Part shown: positions 1-9,624 of the stretch, piece by piece
How the letters are laid out: every line of letters starts with the position of its first letter
Position numbering within the stretch: the stretch's first letter is position 1
DNA from: Hyperoodon ampullatus
Taxonomy: Eukaryota; Chordata; Mammalia; Artiodactyla; Ziphiidae
Direction: 5' to 3'
NCBI GenBank assembly: GCA_949752795.1
Contig: OX457058.1
Location: forward strand, 155,754,353 to 155,818,352
Length of the DNA stretch: 64,000 nucleotides
Translations under genes and position numbers: made by a program
Notes under the pieces: model-generated
The model's database searches: none
What the model saw: the letters and a program-made list of their open reading frames with translations, nothing else
Told to the model about the DNA's origin: nothing

Positions 1-540
1 TACCGGGAGGCTAGAGACTGAATGCAAATGAACTTCAACTATTTTCTTCCTTCCTTGCACCCATCCCTGTGTTCCTTTTTCTTTCTCTTCCAAATCTTCG
101 TCCTTAATTACCTATGCATAACCACACACACACATGATTTTACATAAATGTATAAATGCAATGATTTAATGAATATTTTTCTAAGTGCAGTCTTCCTTTC
201 CATTTTTGTGTGATTTCCCCTCTTCTCCATATTGCCTATATTTGTCCCCTAACTTCACTCTAAGACAGCTTATATAAATAACCTTTTATATATCTGCCAT
301 ATTTTTCTCTATTCTCATATAATTTATACATATAGACATATATACATGTTTTTCAGGTCAGTGTTTTATAAAATGGGGTATTACATGCTTATTTGGTATC
401 TTGATTTCCTTTCCTTTCTTGATTTCCTTTCTAGATTTTTTAGAGAGAAAATTTTATTGTGCAATATAGAATAAATACAGAAGAGTTTTAAAAATGTATT
501 TATATGGTTTAAAGAATGGTAAAGCAAATATTCATGGTGA
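1..540. other. AT-rich stretch, possibly L1M 3' UTR
   Basis: AT-rich DNA with a short CA run near 123-133. The part around 350-400 (GTTTTATAAAATGGGGTATTACATGC) resembles the 3' UTR of old L1M elements read on the minus strand, which would make it the far end of the L1M that follows. The match is weak and no gene signal is visible. Confidence 0.35.
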
Positions 541-784
541 ACCTACCCCTTAAATTAAGAAATGGAAAATTACTGGTGCTTCAGAATGTGCCTGTGTGCC
601 GCTCTGCAATCTCTTCTTCCTCTTCGCCTTGAGAACATTACTCTCTGGAATCCATCCTGTGCTTCTCTTTATATGTTTTGTTTTTCTTGCTCAGCTTCAC
701 CTCACAGAAATCCCTCTGTCAAAAGGCAGAGCTCTAAAAAAAAAAAAAGAAAAGAAAAGAAAAAAAAAAGAAAAAAAGGCAGAG
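541..784 (-). mobile_element. L1M LINE, 3' UTR piece (left part of a split element)
   Basis: Resembles the 3' UTR of old L1M elements: the AAGAAATGGAAAATTACTGG segment followed by a pyrimidine-rich stretch. The element resumes at 4,542, after a younger L1 that landed inside it. Moderate confidence because the copy is very diverged. Confidence 0.5.
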
Positions 785-790
785 CTCTAA
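721..790. repeat. A-rich insert between 17-bp direct repeats
   Basis: AAAAGGCAGAGCTCTAA occurs at 721-737 and again at 774-790. Between the copies lies only A with a few G. This is the structure left by L1-driven retrotransposition truncated so early that only the poly(A) tail was inserted. A simple local duplication followed by A-run growth is the alternative. Confidence 0.75.
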
Positions 791-802
791 TTGATTCTTT
801 TT
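785..802. repeat. Left target-site duplication of the younger L1
   Basis: CTCTAATTGATTCTTTTT matches CTCTAATTGACTTTTT at 4,542-4,557 apart from two extra bases. The right copy ends in TTTTT followed by A, the expected L1 endonuclease cut site for a minus-strand insertion. Confidence 0.75.
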
Positions 803-1024
803 CAAATTTAATCTTATTTATTTTTTATACAGCAGGCCTTATTAGTTATCCATTTTATACATATTAGTGTATACATGTCAATCCCAATCTCCCAATTCGT
901 TCCCGCCCCCCACCGCTTTACCTCCTTGGTGTCCATACGTTTGTTCTCTACATCTGTGTCTCTGTTTCTGCCCTGCAAACTGGTTCATCTGTACCATTTT
1001 TCTAGGTTCCACATACATGCGTTA

Positions 1025-1069
1025 GTTGACCATAGGTGCGTTTACCACAGGTGGGTTGACCATAGGTGG
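1025..1069. repeat. Three 15-bp tandem units
   Basis: GTTGACCATAGGTGC, GTTTACCACAGGTGG and GTTGACCATAGGTGG lie head to tail. They expand a short ORF2 segment exactly where the ORF2 C-terminal deletion joins the L1 3' UTR. Confidence 0.8.
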
Positions 1070-2675
1070 GTTTATCTCTGGGCTTTCTATTCTGTTTCAT
1101 TGATCTATATTCCTGTTTTTGTGCCAGTACCATATTGTCTTGATTACTGTAGATTTGTAGTATAGTCTGAAGTCAGACTCCTGATTCTGATTTCTCCAGC
1201 TCCGTTTTTTTTCCCTCAAGACTGCTTTGGCTATTTGGGGTCTTTTTTGTCTCCATACACATTTTAAGATTTTTTGTTCTAGTTCTGTAAAAAATGCCAC
1301 TGGTAATTTGATAGGGATTGCATTGAATCTGTAGATTGCTTTGGGTATTATAGTCATTTTCACAATATTGATTCTTCCAATCCAAGAACATGGTATACCT
1401 CTACATTTGTTTGTGTCATCTTTGATTTCTTTCATCAGTGTCTTATAGTGTTCTGAGTACAGGTCTTTTACCTCCTTAGGTAGATTTATTCCTAGGTATT
1501 TTATTCTTTTTGTTGCAATGGTGAATGGGATTGTTTCCTTAATTTCTCTTTCTGAACTTTCATTGTTAGTGTATAGGAAGGTAAGAGATATCTGTGCATT
1601 AATTTTGTATCTTGCAAGTTTACCAGATTCATTGATTAGCTCTAGTAGTTTTCTGGTGGCAACTTAAGGATTCTCTATGTATAGTATCATGCCATCTACA
1701 AACAGAGACAGTTTTACTTCTTTTTTCCAATTTGTATTCCTTTTATTTCCTTTTCTTCTCTGATTGCCATGGTTATGCCATGCCTCTATGCCCACTTTCT
1801 AGAGAGTTTTTATCATAAATGGGTGTTGAATTTTGTCAAAAGCTTTTTCTCCACCTATTGAGATGATCATATGGTTTTTATTCTTCAATTTGTTAACATG
1901 GTGTATCACATTGATTGATTTGTGTATGTTGAAGAATCCTGCATCCCTGGGATAAATCCCACTTGATCACAGTGTATGATCCTTTTAATGTGTTGTTGGA
2001 TTCTGTTTGCTAGTATTTTGTTGAAGATTTTTGCATCTATATTCATTAGTGATATTGGTCTGTAATTTTCTTTTTTTGTAGTATCTTTGCCTGGTTTTGG
2101 TATCGGGGTGATGGTGGCCTCATAGAATGAGTTTGGAAGTGTTCCTTCCTCTGCAATTCTTTGGAAGAGTTTGAGAAGGATGGGTGTTAGCTCTTCTCTA
2201 AATGTTTGATAGAGTTCACCTGTGAAACCATCTGGTCCTGGACTTTTTTTTGCTGGAAGATTTTTAATCACAGTTTCAATTTCATTACTTGTGATTGGTC
2301 TGTTCATATTTTCTATTTCTTCCTGGTTCAGTCTTGAAGGTTATACCTTTCTAAGAATATGTCCATTTCTTCCAGGTTGTCCATTTTATTGCCATAGAGT
2401 TGCCTGTAGTAGTCTCTTATGATGCTTTGTATTTCTGCAGTGTCCATTGTCCTTTTTCATTTCTAACTTTATTTATTTGAGTCCTCTCCATCTTTTTCTT
2501 GATGAGTCTGGCTAATGGTTTATCAATTTCATTTATCTTCTCAAAGAACCACCTTTAGTTTTATTGATCTTTGCTATTGTTTTCTTTGTTTCTATTTCAT
2601 TTATTTCTGCTCTGATCTTTATGATTTCTTTCTTTTTTAAGGTAATTATCGATATGTATGTTCCTATTACCATTT
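1030..2675 (-). pseudogene. L1 ORF2 remnant (reverse transcriptase, defective)
   Basis: ORF2 would encode endonuclease and reverse transcriptase for target-primed reverse transcription. Here the first codons (MVIGTYISIIT, about 2,640-2,675) run directly into the region after the endonuclease domain. Open reading continues through the [14 protein letters not shown] and [20 protein letters not shown] blocks (1,906-2,307). A second gap near 1,770-1,780 removes the block around the RQGCPLSP motif. The catalytic FADD motif reads FVDG (about 1,690-1,700). A later open segment (1,097-1,435) carries [11 protein letters not shown] and FNAIPIKLP. The zinc-knuckle C-terminus is absent. Several frame changes are present. 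Confidence 0.85.
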
Positions 2676-2677
2676 TC

Positions 2678-3686
2678 TTAATTGTTATGGGTTTGTTTTT
2701 GTAGGTCGTTTTCCTCTCTTGTGTTTCCCACTGCGAGAAATTCCTTTAGCACTTGTTGTAGAGCTGGTTTGGTGGTGCTGAATTCTCTTAGCTTTTGCTT
2801 GTCTGTAAAGCTTTTGATTTCTCTGTTGAATCTGAATGGGATACTTGCTGGGTAAAGTAATCTTGGTTGTAGGTTCTTCCCTTTCATCACTTTAAATATA
2901 TCATGTCACTCCCTTCTGGAGTTTGTAGAGAAACTCTACACTCCCTTGTAGAGTTTCTGCTGAGAAATCAGCTGTTAACCTTATGGGAGTTCCCTTGTAT
3001 GTTATTTGTCGTTTTACCCTTGTTGCTTTCAATAATTTTTCTTTGTGTTTAATTTTTGTCAAGTTGATTATACTGTGTGTCTCAGCGTGTTTCTCCTTGG
3101 GTTTATCCTGCCTGGACTCTCTGCACTTCCTGGACTTGGGTGGCTATTTCCTTTCCCATGTTAGGGATATTTTTGACTATAATCTCTTCAAATATTTTCT
3201 TGGGTCCTTTCTCTCTCTCTTCTGCTTCTGGGACCCCTATACTGCGAATGTTGTTGCCTTTAATGTTGTCCCAGAGGTCTCTTAGGCTGTCTTCATTTCT
3301 TTTCATTCTTTTTTCTTTATTTTGTTCTGCGGCAGTGAATTCCACCATTCTGTCTTCCAGGTCACTTATCTGTTCTTCTGCCTCAGTTATTCTGCTATTG
3401 ATTCCTTCTAGTGTACTTTTCATTTCAGTTATTATATTGTTCATCTCTGTTTGTTTGTTCTTTAATTCTTCTAGGTATTTGTTCTTTAATTCTTCTAGGT
3501 CTTTGTTAAACATATTTTGCATCTTCTTGGTCTTTGACTCCATTCTTTTTCAGAGGTCCTGGATCATCTTCACTATCATTATTCTGAATTCTTTTTCTGG
3601 AATGTTGCCTATCTCCACTTCATTTAGTTGTTTTTCTGGGGTTTTATCTTGTTCCTTCATCTGGTCCAAAGTCCTCTGCCTTTTCA
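2678..3686 (-). pseudogene. L1 ORF1 (RNA-binding protein), broken
   Basis: ORF1 of L1 encodes a trimeric coiled-coil RNA chaperone. The start codon is near 3,686. A stop falls about 45 codons in (about 3,551), just before the segment MESKTKKMQN. The coiled coil is open at 3,103-3,543 and includes an 8-residue duplication. The frame is then lost near 3,118 by an apparent 1-bp deletion. The C-terminal RNA-binding domain is recognisable at 2,678-2,890 (KNLQPRLLYPASI, TTKPALQQVLKEF). The protein cannot be made intact. Confidence 0.85.
3457..3504. repeat. 24-bp tandem duplication in L1 ORF1
   Basis: Two adjacent 24-bp units differ at one position (GTATTT against GTCTTT at their ends). In ORF1 they duplicate eight residues (KNKYLEEL) and keep the frame, lengthening the coiled coil. 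Confidence 0.9.
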
Positions 3687-4541
3687 TTTTGTCTATCTTT
3701 CTGTGAATGTGGTTTTGTTCCACAGGCTGCAGAACTGTAGTTGTTCTTGCTTCTGCTGTCTGCCATCTGGTGGATGAGGCTATCTAAGAGGCTTGTGCAA
3801 GCTTCCTGATGGGAGGGACTGGTGGTGGGTAGAGCTGGGTGATGCTCTGGTGCACAGAGCTCAGTAAAACTTTAATCCCCTTTTCTGCTGATGGGTGGGG
3901 CTGGGTTCCCTCCCTGTTGGTTGTTTGGCCTGAGACGACCCAGCACTGGAGCCTACCTGGCTCTTTGGTGGGGCCAATGGCAGACTCTAGGAGGTCTCAC
4001 ACCAAGGAGCACTTCCCAGAACTTCTGCTGCCAGTGTCCTTGTCCCCATGGTGAGCCACAGCCACCTCCCACCTCTGCAGGAGACCCTCCAAGACTAGCA
4101 GGTAGGTGTGGTTCATTCTCCTATGGGGTCACTGCTCCTTCCCCTGTGTCCCAGCGCACACACTACTTTGTGTGTGACCTCTAAGAGTGGAGTCTCTGTT
4201 TCCCCTAGTCCTGTTGAAGTCCTGCAATCAAATCCCACTAGCCTTCAAAGGCTGATTCTCTGGGAACTCCTCCTCCCGTTGCTGGACCCCCAGGTTGGGA
4301 AGCCTGACGTGGGGCTCAGTACCTTCACTCCAGTGGGTGGAATTCTGTGGTATAAATGTTCTCCAGTTTGTGAGTCACCCACCCAGCAGTTATGGGATTT
4401 GATTTTATTGTGATTGTGCCCCTCCTACCAACTCACTGCAGCTTCCCTTTGTCTTTGGATGTGGGATATCTTTTTTGGTGAGTTCTAGTGTCTTCCTGTT
4501 GATGATTGTTCAGCAGTTAGTTATGATTCTGCTGCTGTCAC
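3687..4541 (-). promoter_or_regulatory. L1 5' UTR (internal promoter region)
   Basis: About 0.85 kb of GC-richer sequence upstream of ORF1, reaching the target-site duplication, so the L1 5' end seems retained. In L1 elements this segment carries the RNA polymerase II promoter, here directed toward low coordinates. It includes a CTCF-like motif at 3,760-3,773. Its long open frames are chance frames, since they match no protein I know. Confidence 0.6.
3760..3773 (-). promoter_or_regulatory. CTCF core-like motif
   Basis: The minus strand reads CCACCAGATGGCAG, a full match to the degenerate CTCF core CCASNAGRKGGCRS. It lies in the L1 5' UTR, on the L1 sense strand. Motif only; binding is not shown. 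Confidence 0.5.
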
Positions 4542-4557
4542 CTCTAATTGACTTTTT
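4542..4557. repeat. Right target-site duplication of the younger L1
   Basis: CTCTAATTGACTTTTT, the partner of the copy at 785-802. It marks the point where the interrupted L1M resumes. Confidence 0.75.
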
Positions 4558-5347
4558 ATGGGGTGCATAATATTCCATCGTGAGGCTCTATTACATATGT
4601 GGTATTCCCCTATTGATTGTAACTTCATTTCCAGCTTTTCATTCTACCATGTACAATGTTGCAGTAACTCCTTGTACATTTGCACTGGTGCTTTTATCTC
4701 TGTGGTATAGTGCAGGAGTGGGTTGATGAAGAGGAGATATATTCATTTAATATGAATGGATGTTACCGTATTGCTTTCCAAAATGTTGTACCACTCACAA
4801 ATGTTACCTCAAGCAGTGTGGGAGCACCCTTTACATGCACCCCAAAGAGTAATGGGGCTATTGCTCTTTTTAATTATGCCAGTCTGAAGAGTATCAAGAG
4901 GTAGCTCATTGTTATCTTAATTGCATTTCTCAGACTTAGTGAATCTGTGCATATTTGCTTTTGTTTGTAATCCATTTAGCCAAGCATGTCTGTGAAGGGA
5001 CTATTTGTAATTTCTGCTCATTTCTTCAGTGGCGATGTTTGTCCTTTTTCTTGTCTTTCCAAAGTCTATTACTTATTCATTTTGTTTGGGGTATATTTTG
5101 CCATCAAATATGTTGGTTTCTTATGTAGTTAAATGTCTGTTTTTAAATTTTATAGCTTCTGGGTCTCCAGTCTTGGTAGAGAATGTTTCTCCCATCCCCA
5201 TCTCTAAGGAGTGTGATAAGTTTTTTAGATTGTCAAATTTTTTTTTTAATTTGGCTTTACTTTTTATATTTAAATCTTAACTCCACCTAGAAATTTATTT
5301 TTCTGTTTAGTGTAAGCTGGAGGTTCACATTAATTTTCTTCCTAACG
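4542..5347 (-). mobile_element. L1M LINE, 3' UTR and end of ORF2 (resumed)
   Basis: Matches old L1M sequence read on the minus strand: TAATATTCCATCGTG, TTGCTTTCCAAAATGTTGTACCA and the stretch ending CACATTAATTTTCTTCC. It continues the fragment before 785 and is itself interrupted by a MIR at about 5,348. Confidence 0.75.
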
Positions 5348-5850
5348 ATAACAGTAATAATAATAATAGGTAATACTTAGTGAGGGTTTAATATGTGCTG
5401 CACTATTACATAGGCACTTTACATGTGTTAACTTTTTTTTTTTTTTTTTTTTGTGGTATGCGGGCCTCCCACTGTTGTGGCCTCTCCCGTTGCGGAGCAC
5501 AGGCTCCGGATGCGCAGGCTCAGCGGCCATGGCTCACGGGCCCAGCCGCTCCGTGGCATATGGGATCCTCCTGGACCGGGGCACGAACCCGTATCCCCTG
5601 CATCGGCAGGCGGACTCTCAACCACTGCGCCACCAGGGAGGCCCGTGTTAACTATTTTAACCCCTGTTCTTCACAACTCAAATCATAGAGTTTCTTACTT
5701 AAACCCATTTTCCAGATGAGGAAAATGAGGCACAGAGAAGCTGAGTAACTAATCTAAAGGTCACAGAGTGGATAAAGTGGTGAAACTGGTTTTAAACCCA
5801 GAGAATGTGGCACTGAAGTCCACACTCTTACTACAGTGATTCTTGCTTGG
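5348..5850 (+). mobile_element. MIR SINE, split by a CHR-2-like SINE
   Basis: Near full-length MIR in plus orientation: GTGCTGCACTATTACATAGG, then after the inserted SINE the core CCAGATGAGGAAAATGAGGC and GAAACTGGTTTTAAACCCAG. It lies within the L1M, so the L1M was present while MIR was still active. Confidence 0.85.
5434..5644 (-). mobile_element. CHR-2-like SINE (tRNA-Glu derived), copy 1
   Basis: Short CHR-type SINE in minus orientation: the T run at the left is its A tail and the tRNA-like head (GGTGGCGCAGTGG on the minus strand) is at the right. Flanked by GTGTTAACT at 5,425-5,433 and 5,645-5,653. Inserted in the MIR. Confidence 0.92.
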
Positions 5851-5890
5851 CTAACCAGTGAGCCAGGACCATTTATTAAGTAATCCATTC

Positions 5891-6097
5891 TTTTTTTTTT
5901 TTTTTTTTTTTGCAGTACGCGGGCTTCTCACTGTTGTGGCCTCTCCCGTTGCGGAGCACAGGCTCCGGACGCACAGGCTCAGCAGCCATCGGGCCCAGCT
6001 GCTCCGCAGCATGTGGGGTCTTCCCAGACCGGGGCATGAACCCGTGTCCCCTGCATCGGCAGGCAGACTCTCAACCACTGCGCCACCAGGGAAGCCC
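5891..6097 (-). mobile_element. CHR-2-like SINE, copy 2
   Basis: Minus orientation, with direct repeats AAGTAATCCATTC at 5,878-5,890 and 6,098-6,110. It lacks a few bases where other copies read GGCTCACGGGC. Inserted in the L1M where the consensus motif for CACCATTTATTGA stands. Confidence 0.92.
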
Positions 6098-6700
6098 AAG
6101 TAATCCATTCTTTCACACTAAATTCATTACTTATTTTGTCATTTACTAAATTCTAATATATACCAGAGTCTCTTTCTAGATTATCTATTCTGTTCCCTGA
6201 TCCATTCATCTATTCCTGTAATAATTCCTTATTGATTTGATTATAGTAGCTTTATAATAGATAATTTTTATTTTATAGTCCAATCCCCGATCGTCCCTCC
6301 TAGATCTTTTTTCATTAATTTATTGACTATTTTCAGGCATTCATTCTTCTAGAAGTTATGTTCAGTTTTATTCACTTAAAATATCTGATGGGATTCTTAT
6401 TGAAATTATATTATATTAAATATTAATTTTGGGACAATTGGCATGTTCATGTTTACTATTCTCATTTAAAACATAGTATTCTTTCTCTTCATTTAGATAT
6501 TATTTTATATTTTCTAGTGATATTTTGTATTTTTCCTTGTGTTGCTCTCTGCATATTTAAGTTAAATTTATTCATAAATATTTTAAAGCTTTTTTTGATA
6601 TTGTAAATAAAATATTTTTCTCATTTCTATTTTTTGTGATTATTACTGAGGTAGACAAAAGGTATTGATTTTGTATATTTATTTTATATGTAATCAATAT
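6098..6700 (-). mobile_element. L1M LINE ORF2, minus-strand arm
   Basis: Continuation of the L1M after SINE copy 2. Recognisable pieces are the TCTATTCTGTTCC block and the ATAGTAGCTTTATAATAG block. It ends about 6,690 at the ORF2 region that normally encodes a YKIN-like segment, which the next, inverted arm also contains. Confidence 0.7.
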
Positions 6701-7190
6701 GAAGAAAACTATCAAGATAATCTTTTTTATTAACTAATTAAAAGAGAAAAATTGATCATCTCAATACAGGCTGAAATAGCATTTAATAAATTTCAGCAGC
6801 CATTCTTCATAAAATCTAGGTAAAATGGATATGAGATGATTGCTTAGCTACATAGAGATTATTTACTAAAAAGAACAGCAAATCTGACAACCATGGAAAT
6901 CATTTCAAATGAGATCAGAAAGTATTCAGGGATGCCCATGTTACCAATAATAATCATTATATTTGCTAGAACCTCCAAGGTATTAAACAAGAAAATAAAA
7001 TAACTGGTATAAAAATAAGAAGAATTAAAACCATCTCTTTTTGCTGATGCTGTGATTATATGTCAAGAAATTTAAGTACTATAGTTAACTTGCTAACTTG
7101 CTAATAAGATAATTTGGTAAGCTGGTTGGTTACAAGCTAAGTATATAAAATCAATAGCTTTGTCTATCTATCAATAATTAGCCATTTTTA
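6701..7190 (+). mobile_element. L1M LINE ORF2, inverted 5' arm
   Basis: ORF2 sequence in plus orientation, opposite to the rest of the element. AATACAGGCTGAAATAGCAT and AGCAGCCATTCTTCATAAAA correspond to the conserved [10 protein letters not shown] region, and ACAAGCTAAGTATATAAAAT to the later YKIN region. The copy is full of stops. Confidence 0.7.
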
Positions 7191-7535
7191 GTTCTCAAGG
7201 TTCAAATTCTAGAGAGGGAGTATCTGATTGCCTTAGCTTGGATCATTTCCTGCCCCTTGGCTAGGGAGGTAAAAGGGCCTTAGGACAGCTCCACTAGACT
7301 CTACTCAGTGGAACAAGGGTGATTCCTTGAGGGGAAAGATTTGAGGGTGGGTTTTTGTTTTGTTTTTTTGTAAGCCATAATACATTTTATTTTTTTCATT
7401 CAGAGAAGCCAGGTCCAACCTAACAAGTTCCATCCTCTTTGCCTTCTTCGCTGATTTAACTCTGCACAACATCCAGGACCATGTCTTACACCTAGTAAGT
7501 AGGTCTTTGTTCATCCAAACAAAACTTATTTTGAG
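7191..7535. other. Unassigned sequence
   Basis: No gene or repeat recognised. The longest open frame (7,305-7,514, minus) shows no familiar motif. Confidence 0.5.
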
Positions 7536-7895
7536 TTCTCACCTTTATGCTTTGCTGTTGGTATTCCCTTTCTCCAGAATACCCTTCCTGCTATCTCTCT
7601 GTTCACTTGCTCACTCTTATTTTTTAACTTCAGTTCCAGTGTCATCTCCCCTGGGAAGCCTTTCCTGAGCCCACACTCCCAGTCTACGTTAGATGTCCCC
7701 CTCACTCTCCACAAACTGCTACAAGCTTACCACATTGATTCAGGTGATTATCTGTTCATGTGTCTGTTGCCTCTGTTAGACTGTCAGTGCCTCATCAGTG
7801 TGCTCTAGAATAGTGGGTGACCCCAGTGAGCCATCAGTGGGGTCCACTGTAACCCCAGTGAGTATTTTCTAAATAAACAAATGTATGAATGAACT
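7536..7895 (+). mobile_element. L2 LINE, 3' part
   Basis: Matches the L2 3' end: CCCTGGGAAGCCTTTCCTGA, a later GTTAGACTGTCAGTGCCTCA stretch and a tail ending in AATAAACAAATGTATGAATG. The open frame on its minus strand is a by-product. Confidence 0.75.
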
Positions 7896-8630
7896 AAGCA
7901 ATGCTTTGTTAGCAGTGATGTTGGTCATATCTTTTTATAATTTGCTATCTAATTTTACCTTTTCTTTTCTAATTCCATTAACCTTCCAGCTCTTGTCTCT
8001 GAATGGGGCTGCTGTGTGGATGCTTGGTGAACTTTGAGACTATAATACATTTCTTCCTTGCATCCTGGGCCTAATCCCCTTCTCTTGTCTGTTATTTTGA
8101 TCTTATTAGAACATCAAGCTGGTCCCATTGCCTTTACCTTATCACCCTCATTCTCCCTGTTGGACAATTTAGTAAAATAGGAACCTCTAGGAATCCTTCC
8201 TAAAGGAGAAGATGGAATTGGTCCTGCAAGCTTCTTCCTCCATGACCTTCTGTTTCTCTTGGTTTCTCCCTGACAGTTACCCCTTTCTACACCCATGGTG
8301 CAACTGAGGTGTTGGTGCCCCAAAGGAGACTACCTACTAAAGTCACTCACACACAATTATTAGGCAAGTTCAAATAGCTACTCTTTTGATGGCAATTGTG
8401 TTTTAAAAGAAAACCAGAGAAATAGTTAAAAAAATAAAAAACGATGCCAGAGTTTCAGGTAAGCATCAGTTGGGGAGATATTTTGGGTTGAGCAGGCCAT
8501 TATAAGTAAGCTTCAGCTTGCTGTGTGGAAGGGACTCAGAGTTCTGTCTGAGATGCCTGAGGACAGCCTTGCATGGCCTGGGGATTAGACTGGAGGTAGC
8601 AGAGGATATCTGGATTTGGAGATTTGGGGG
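7896..8630. other. Unassigned sequence
   Basis: Nothing recognised. Base composition is ordinary and the only open frame (8,114-8,323, minus) has no known domain. Confidence 0.5.
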
Positions 8631-8634
8631 ACAA

Positions 8635-8800
8635 GTCTAAGTTCCATTCATGTACCAACTGTGTGACATTAAGTAGTTCATGTGACCTCTCTGGGTCTCA
8701 GTATCCTCATTTGTAAAATGAGGACAGTAGTTTGTATCTTACCTATACTGTCACTTTGTTATAAGAAATAAATGAGATAAGAGATGTAAAGCCTTTAGGA
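8635..8800 (-). mobile_element. MIR SINE fragment
   Basis: Minus-orientation MIR, seen from GTGTGACATTAAGTAGTTCA, CTCTCTGGGTCTCAGTATCC and CATTTGTAAAATGAGGACAG. Confidence 0.85.
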
Positions 8801-8805
8801 GTCAA

Positions 8806-9060
8806 TATAGTGCGATCGTGGAGCATGAGAGTTGCAGGGTCTGAATGGATTGGATTCAAACTCTGGTCCTAACACTAATTAGGTGTCAATGACCTGTGTA
8901 ACTTGTTAACCTCTGTGTTCCTCCACTTCTCTATCTATATAATAAGGGTCCTATAGAAGACCTATCTCATAGGATGGTTAAAGAGAGATGAGACAACTTA
9001 TATGAGAGCACATACATGCATGGCTCATAGCACTCAGTTAATGAGGCTCTTATCAATGTT
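8806..9060 (-). mobile_element. MIR SINE, nearly complete
   Basis: Second MIR in the same orientation, a few bases after the first. It spans from the ATTGGATTCAAACTCTGGTC region to the GCTCATAGCACTCAGTTAAT end. Confidence 0.85.
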
Positions 9061-9065
9061 ATAGT

Positions 9066-9620
9066 GCAATAGAGGCAAACGTAGGGCCCCGCGCCACCAG
9101 AGGAGGGCCAGTGTAAGCCTCTCTTGGTTTTAGCTGAAGGATCAAGATTTGCTTTATGCTTATTTATGAATGAATGAACCTATGAAATTAAAACCCCTTT
9201 CCAGTTTATTTTCTCCGCCTTCTATCTATGTATGCTTTCTCTCTTTTGCCCCCTTTCTAATCCACATGCAGAACTTGGCTTCTTACTGATTTCTGCAAGA
9301 AATTCCACACTCACTTCCTCTTCTATTTTCCCTTTACAGGCCTCCTCTCCCTCTCCCTGCCCTCTACCTTCTTCTCCACTTTCCTCCTCCCGTCTTTCCT
9401 GTCCCCTTCTGTCCGCCCCCCCACCCTCCTCTATCCCCTTCCATTCCTCCCTGGAGCTCTCACTTCTTTCTTTTCTGTAAGTGGGCTCATTAAAGCACCT
9501 TTCTGTTTTAACAAAGGCAAGTCTCTCCCTAAGAAGAAAAAATTCATTCTAGCTGCTAAGAGAGACATTTTCTCCTCATTATAGAATATTAGGGCTGGAA
9601 ATGCCCTTGGAGATCAAGCA
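9066..9620. other. Unassigned, with a pyrimidine-rich tract
   Basis: No gene seen. 9,300-9,475 is strongly C/T rich (CCTCTCCCTCTCCCTGCCC and similar), giving a low-complexity open frame that should not be read as protein. Confidence 0.55.
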
Positions 9621-9624
9621 GCTC

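Larger units (their letters stand above)
803..4541 (-). mobile_element. L1 LINE, both ends present, internally deleted
   Basis: Minus-strand L1 with its 3' end at low coordinates and its 5' end at 4,541, flanked by target-site duplications. In sense order it holds a GC-richer 5' UTR (4,541 to 3,687), ORF1 (3,686 to about 2,700), a remnant of ORF2 (about 2,675 to 1,030) and a 3' UTR. At 3.7 kb it is well short of the usual 6 kb or more. The missing parts are internal: most of the endonuclease domain, a block of the reverse transcriptase and the whole ORF2 C-terminus. It is younger than the L1M it interrupts and cannot encode working proteins. Confidence 0.85.

Noticed and set aside
562..867. 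Lysine-rich frame
   Set aside because: It is a reading of the A-rich insert at 738-774.
1025..1069. CRISPR-like repeat array
   Set aside because: Fifteen-base units are head to tail without spacers, inside a mammalian L1.
3077..3706. 209-codon plus-strand frame
   Set aside because: It runs antisense to L1 ORF1; a hydrophobic look is expected from the complement of a Lys/Glu-rich coiled coil.
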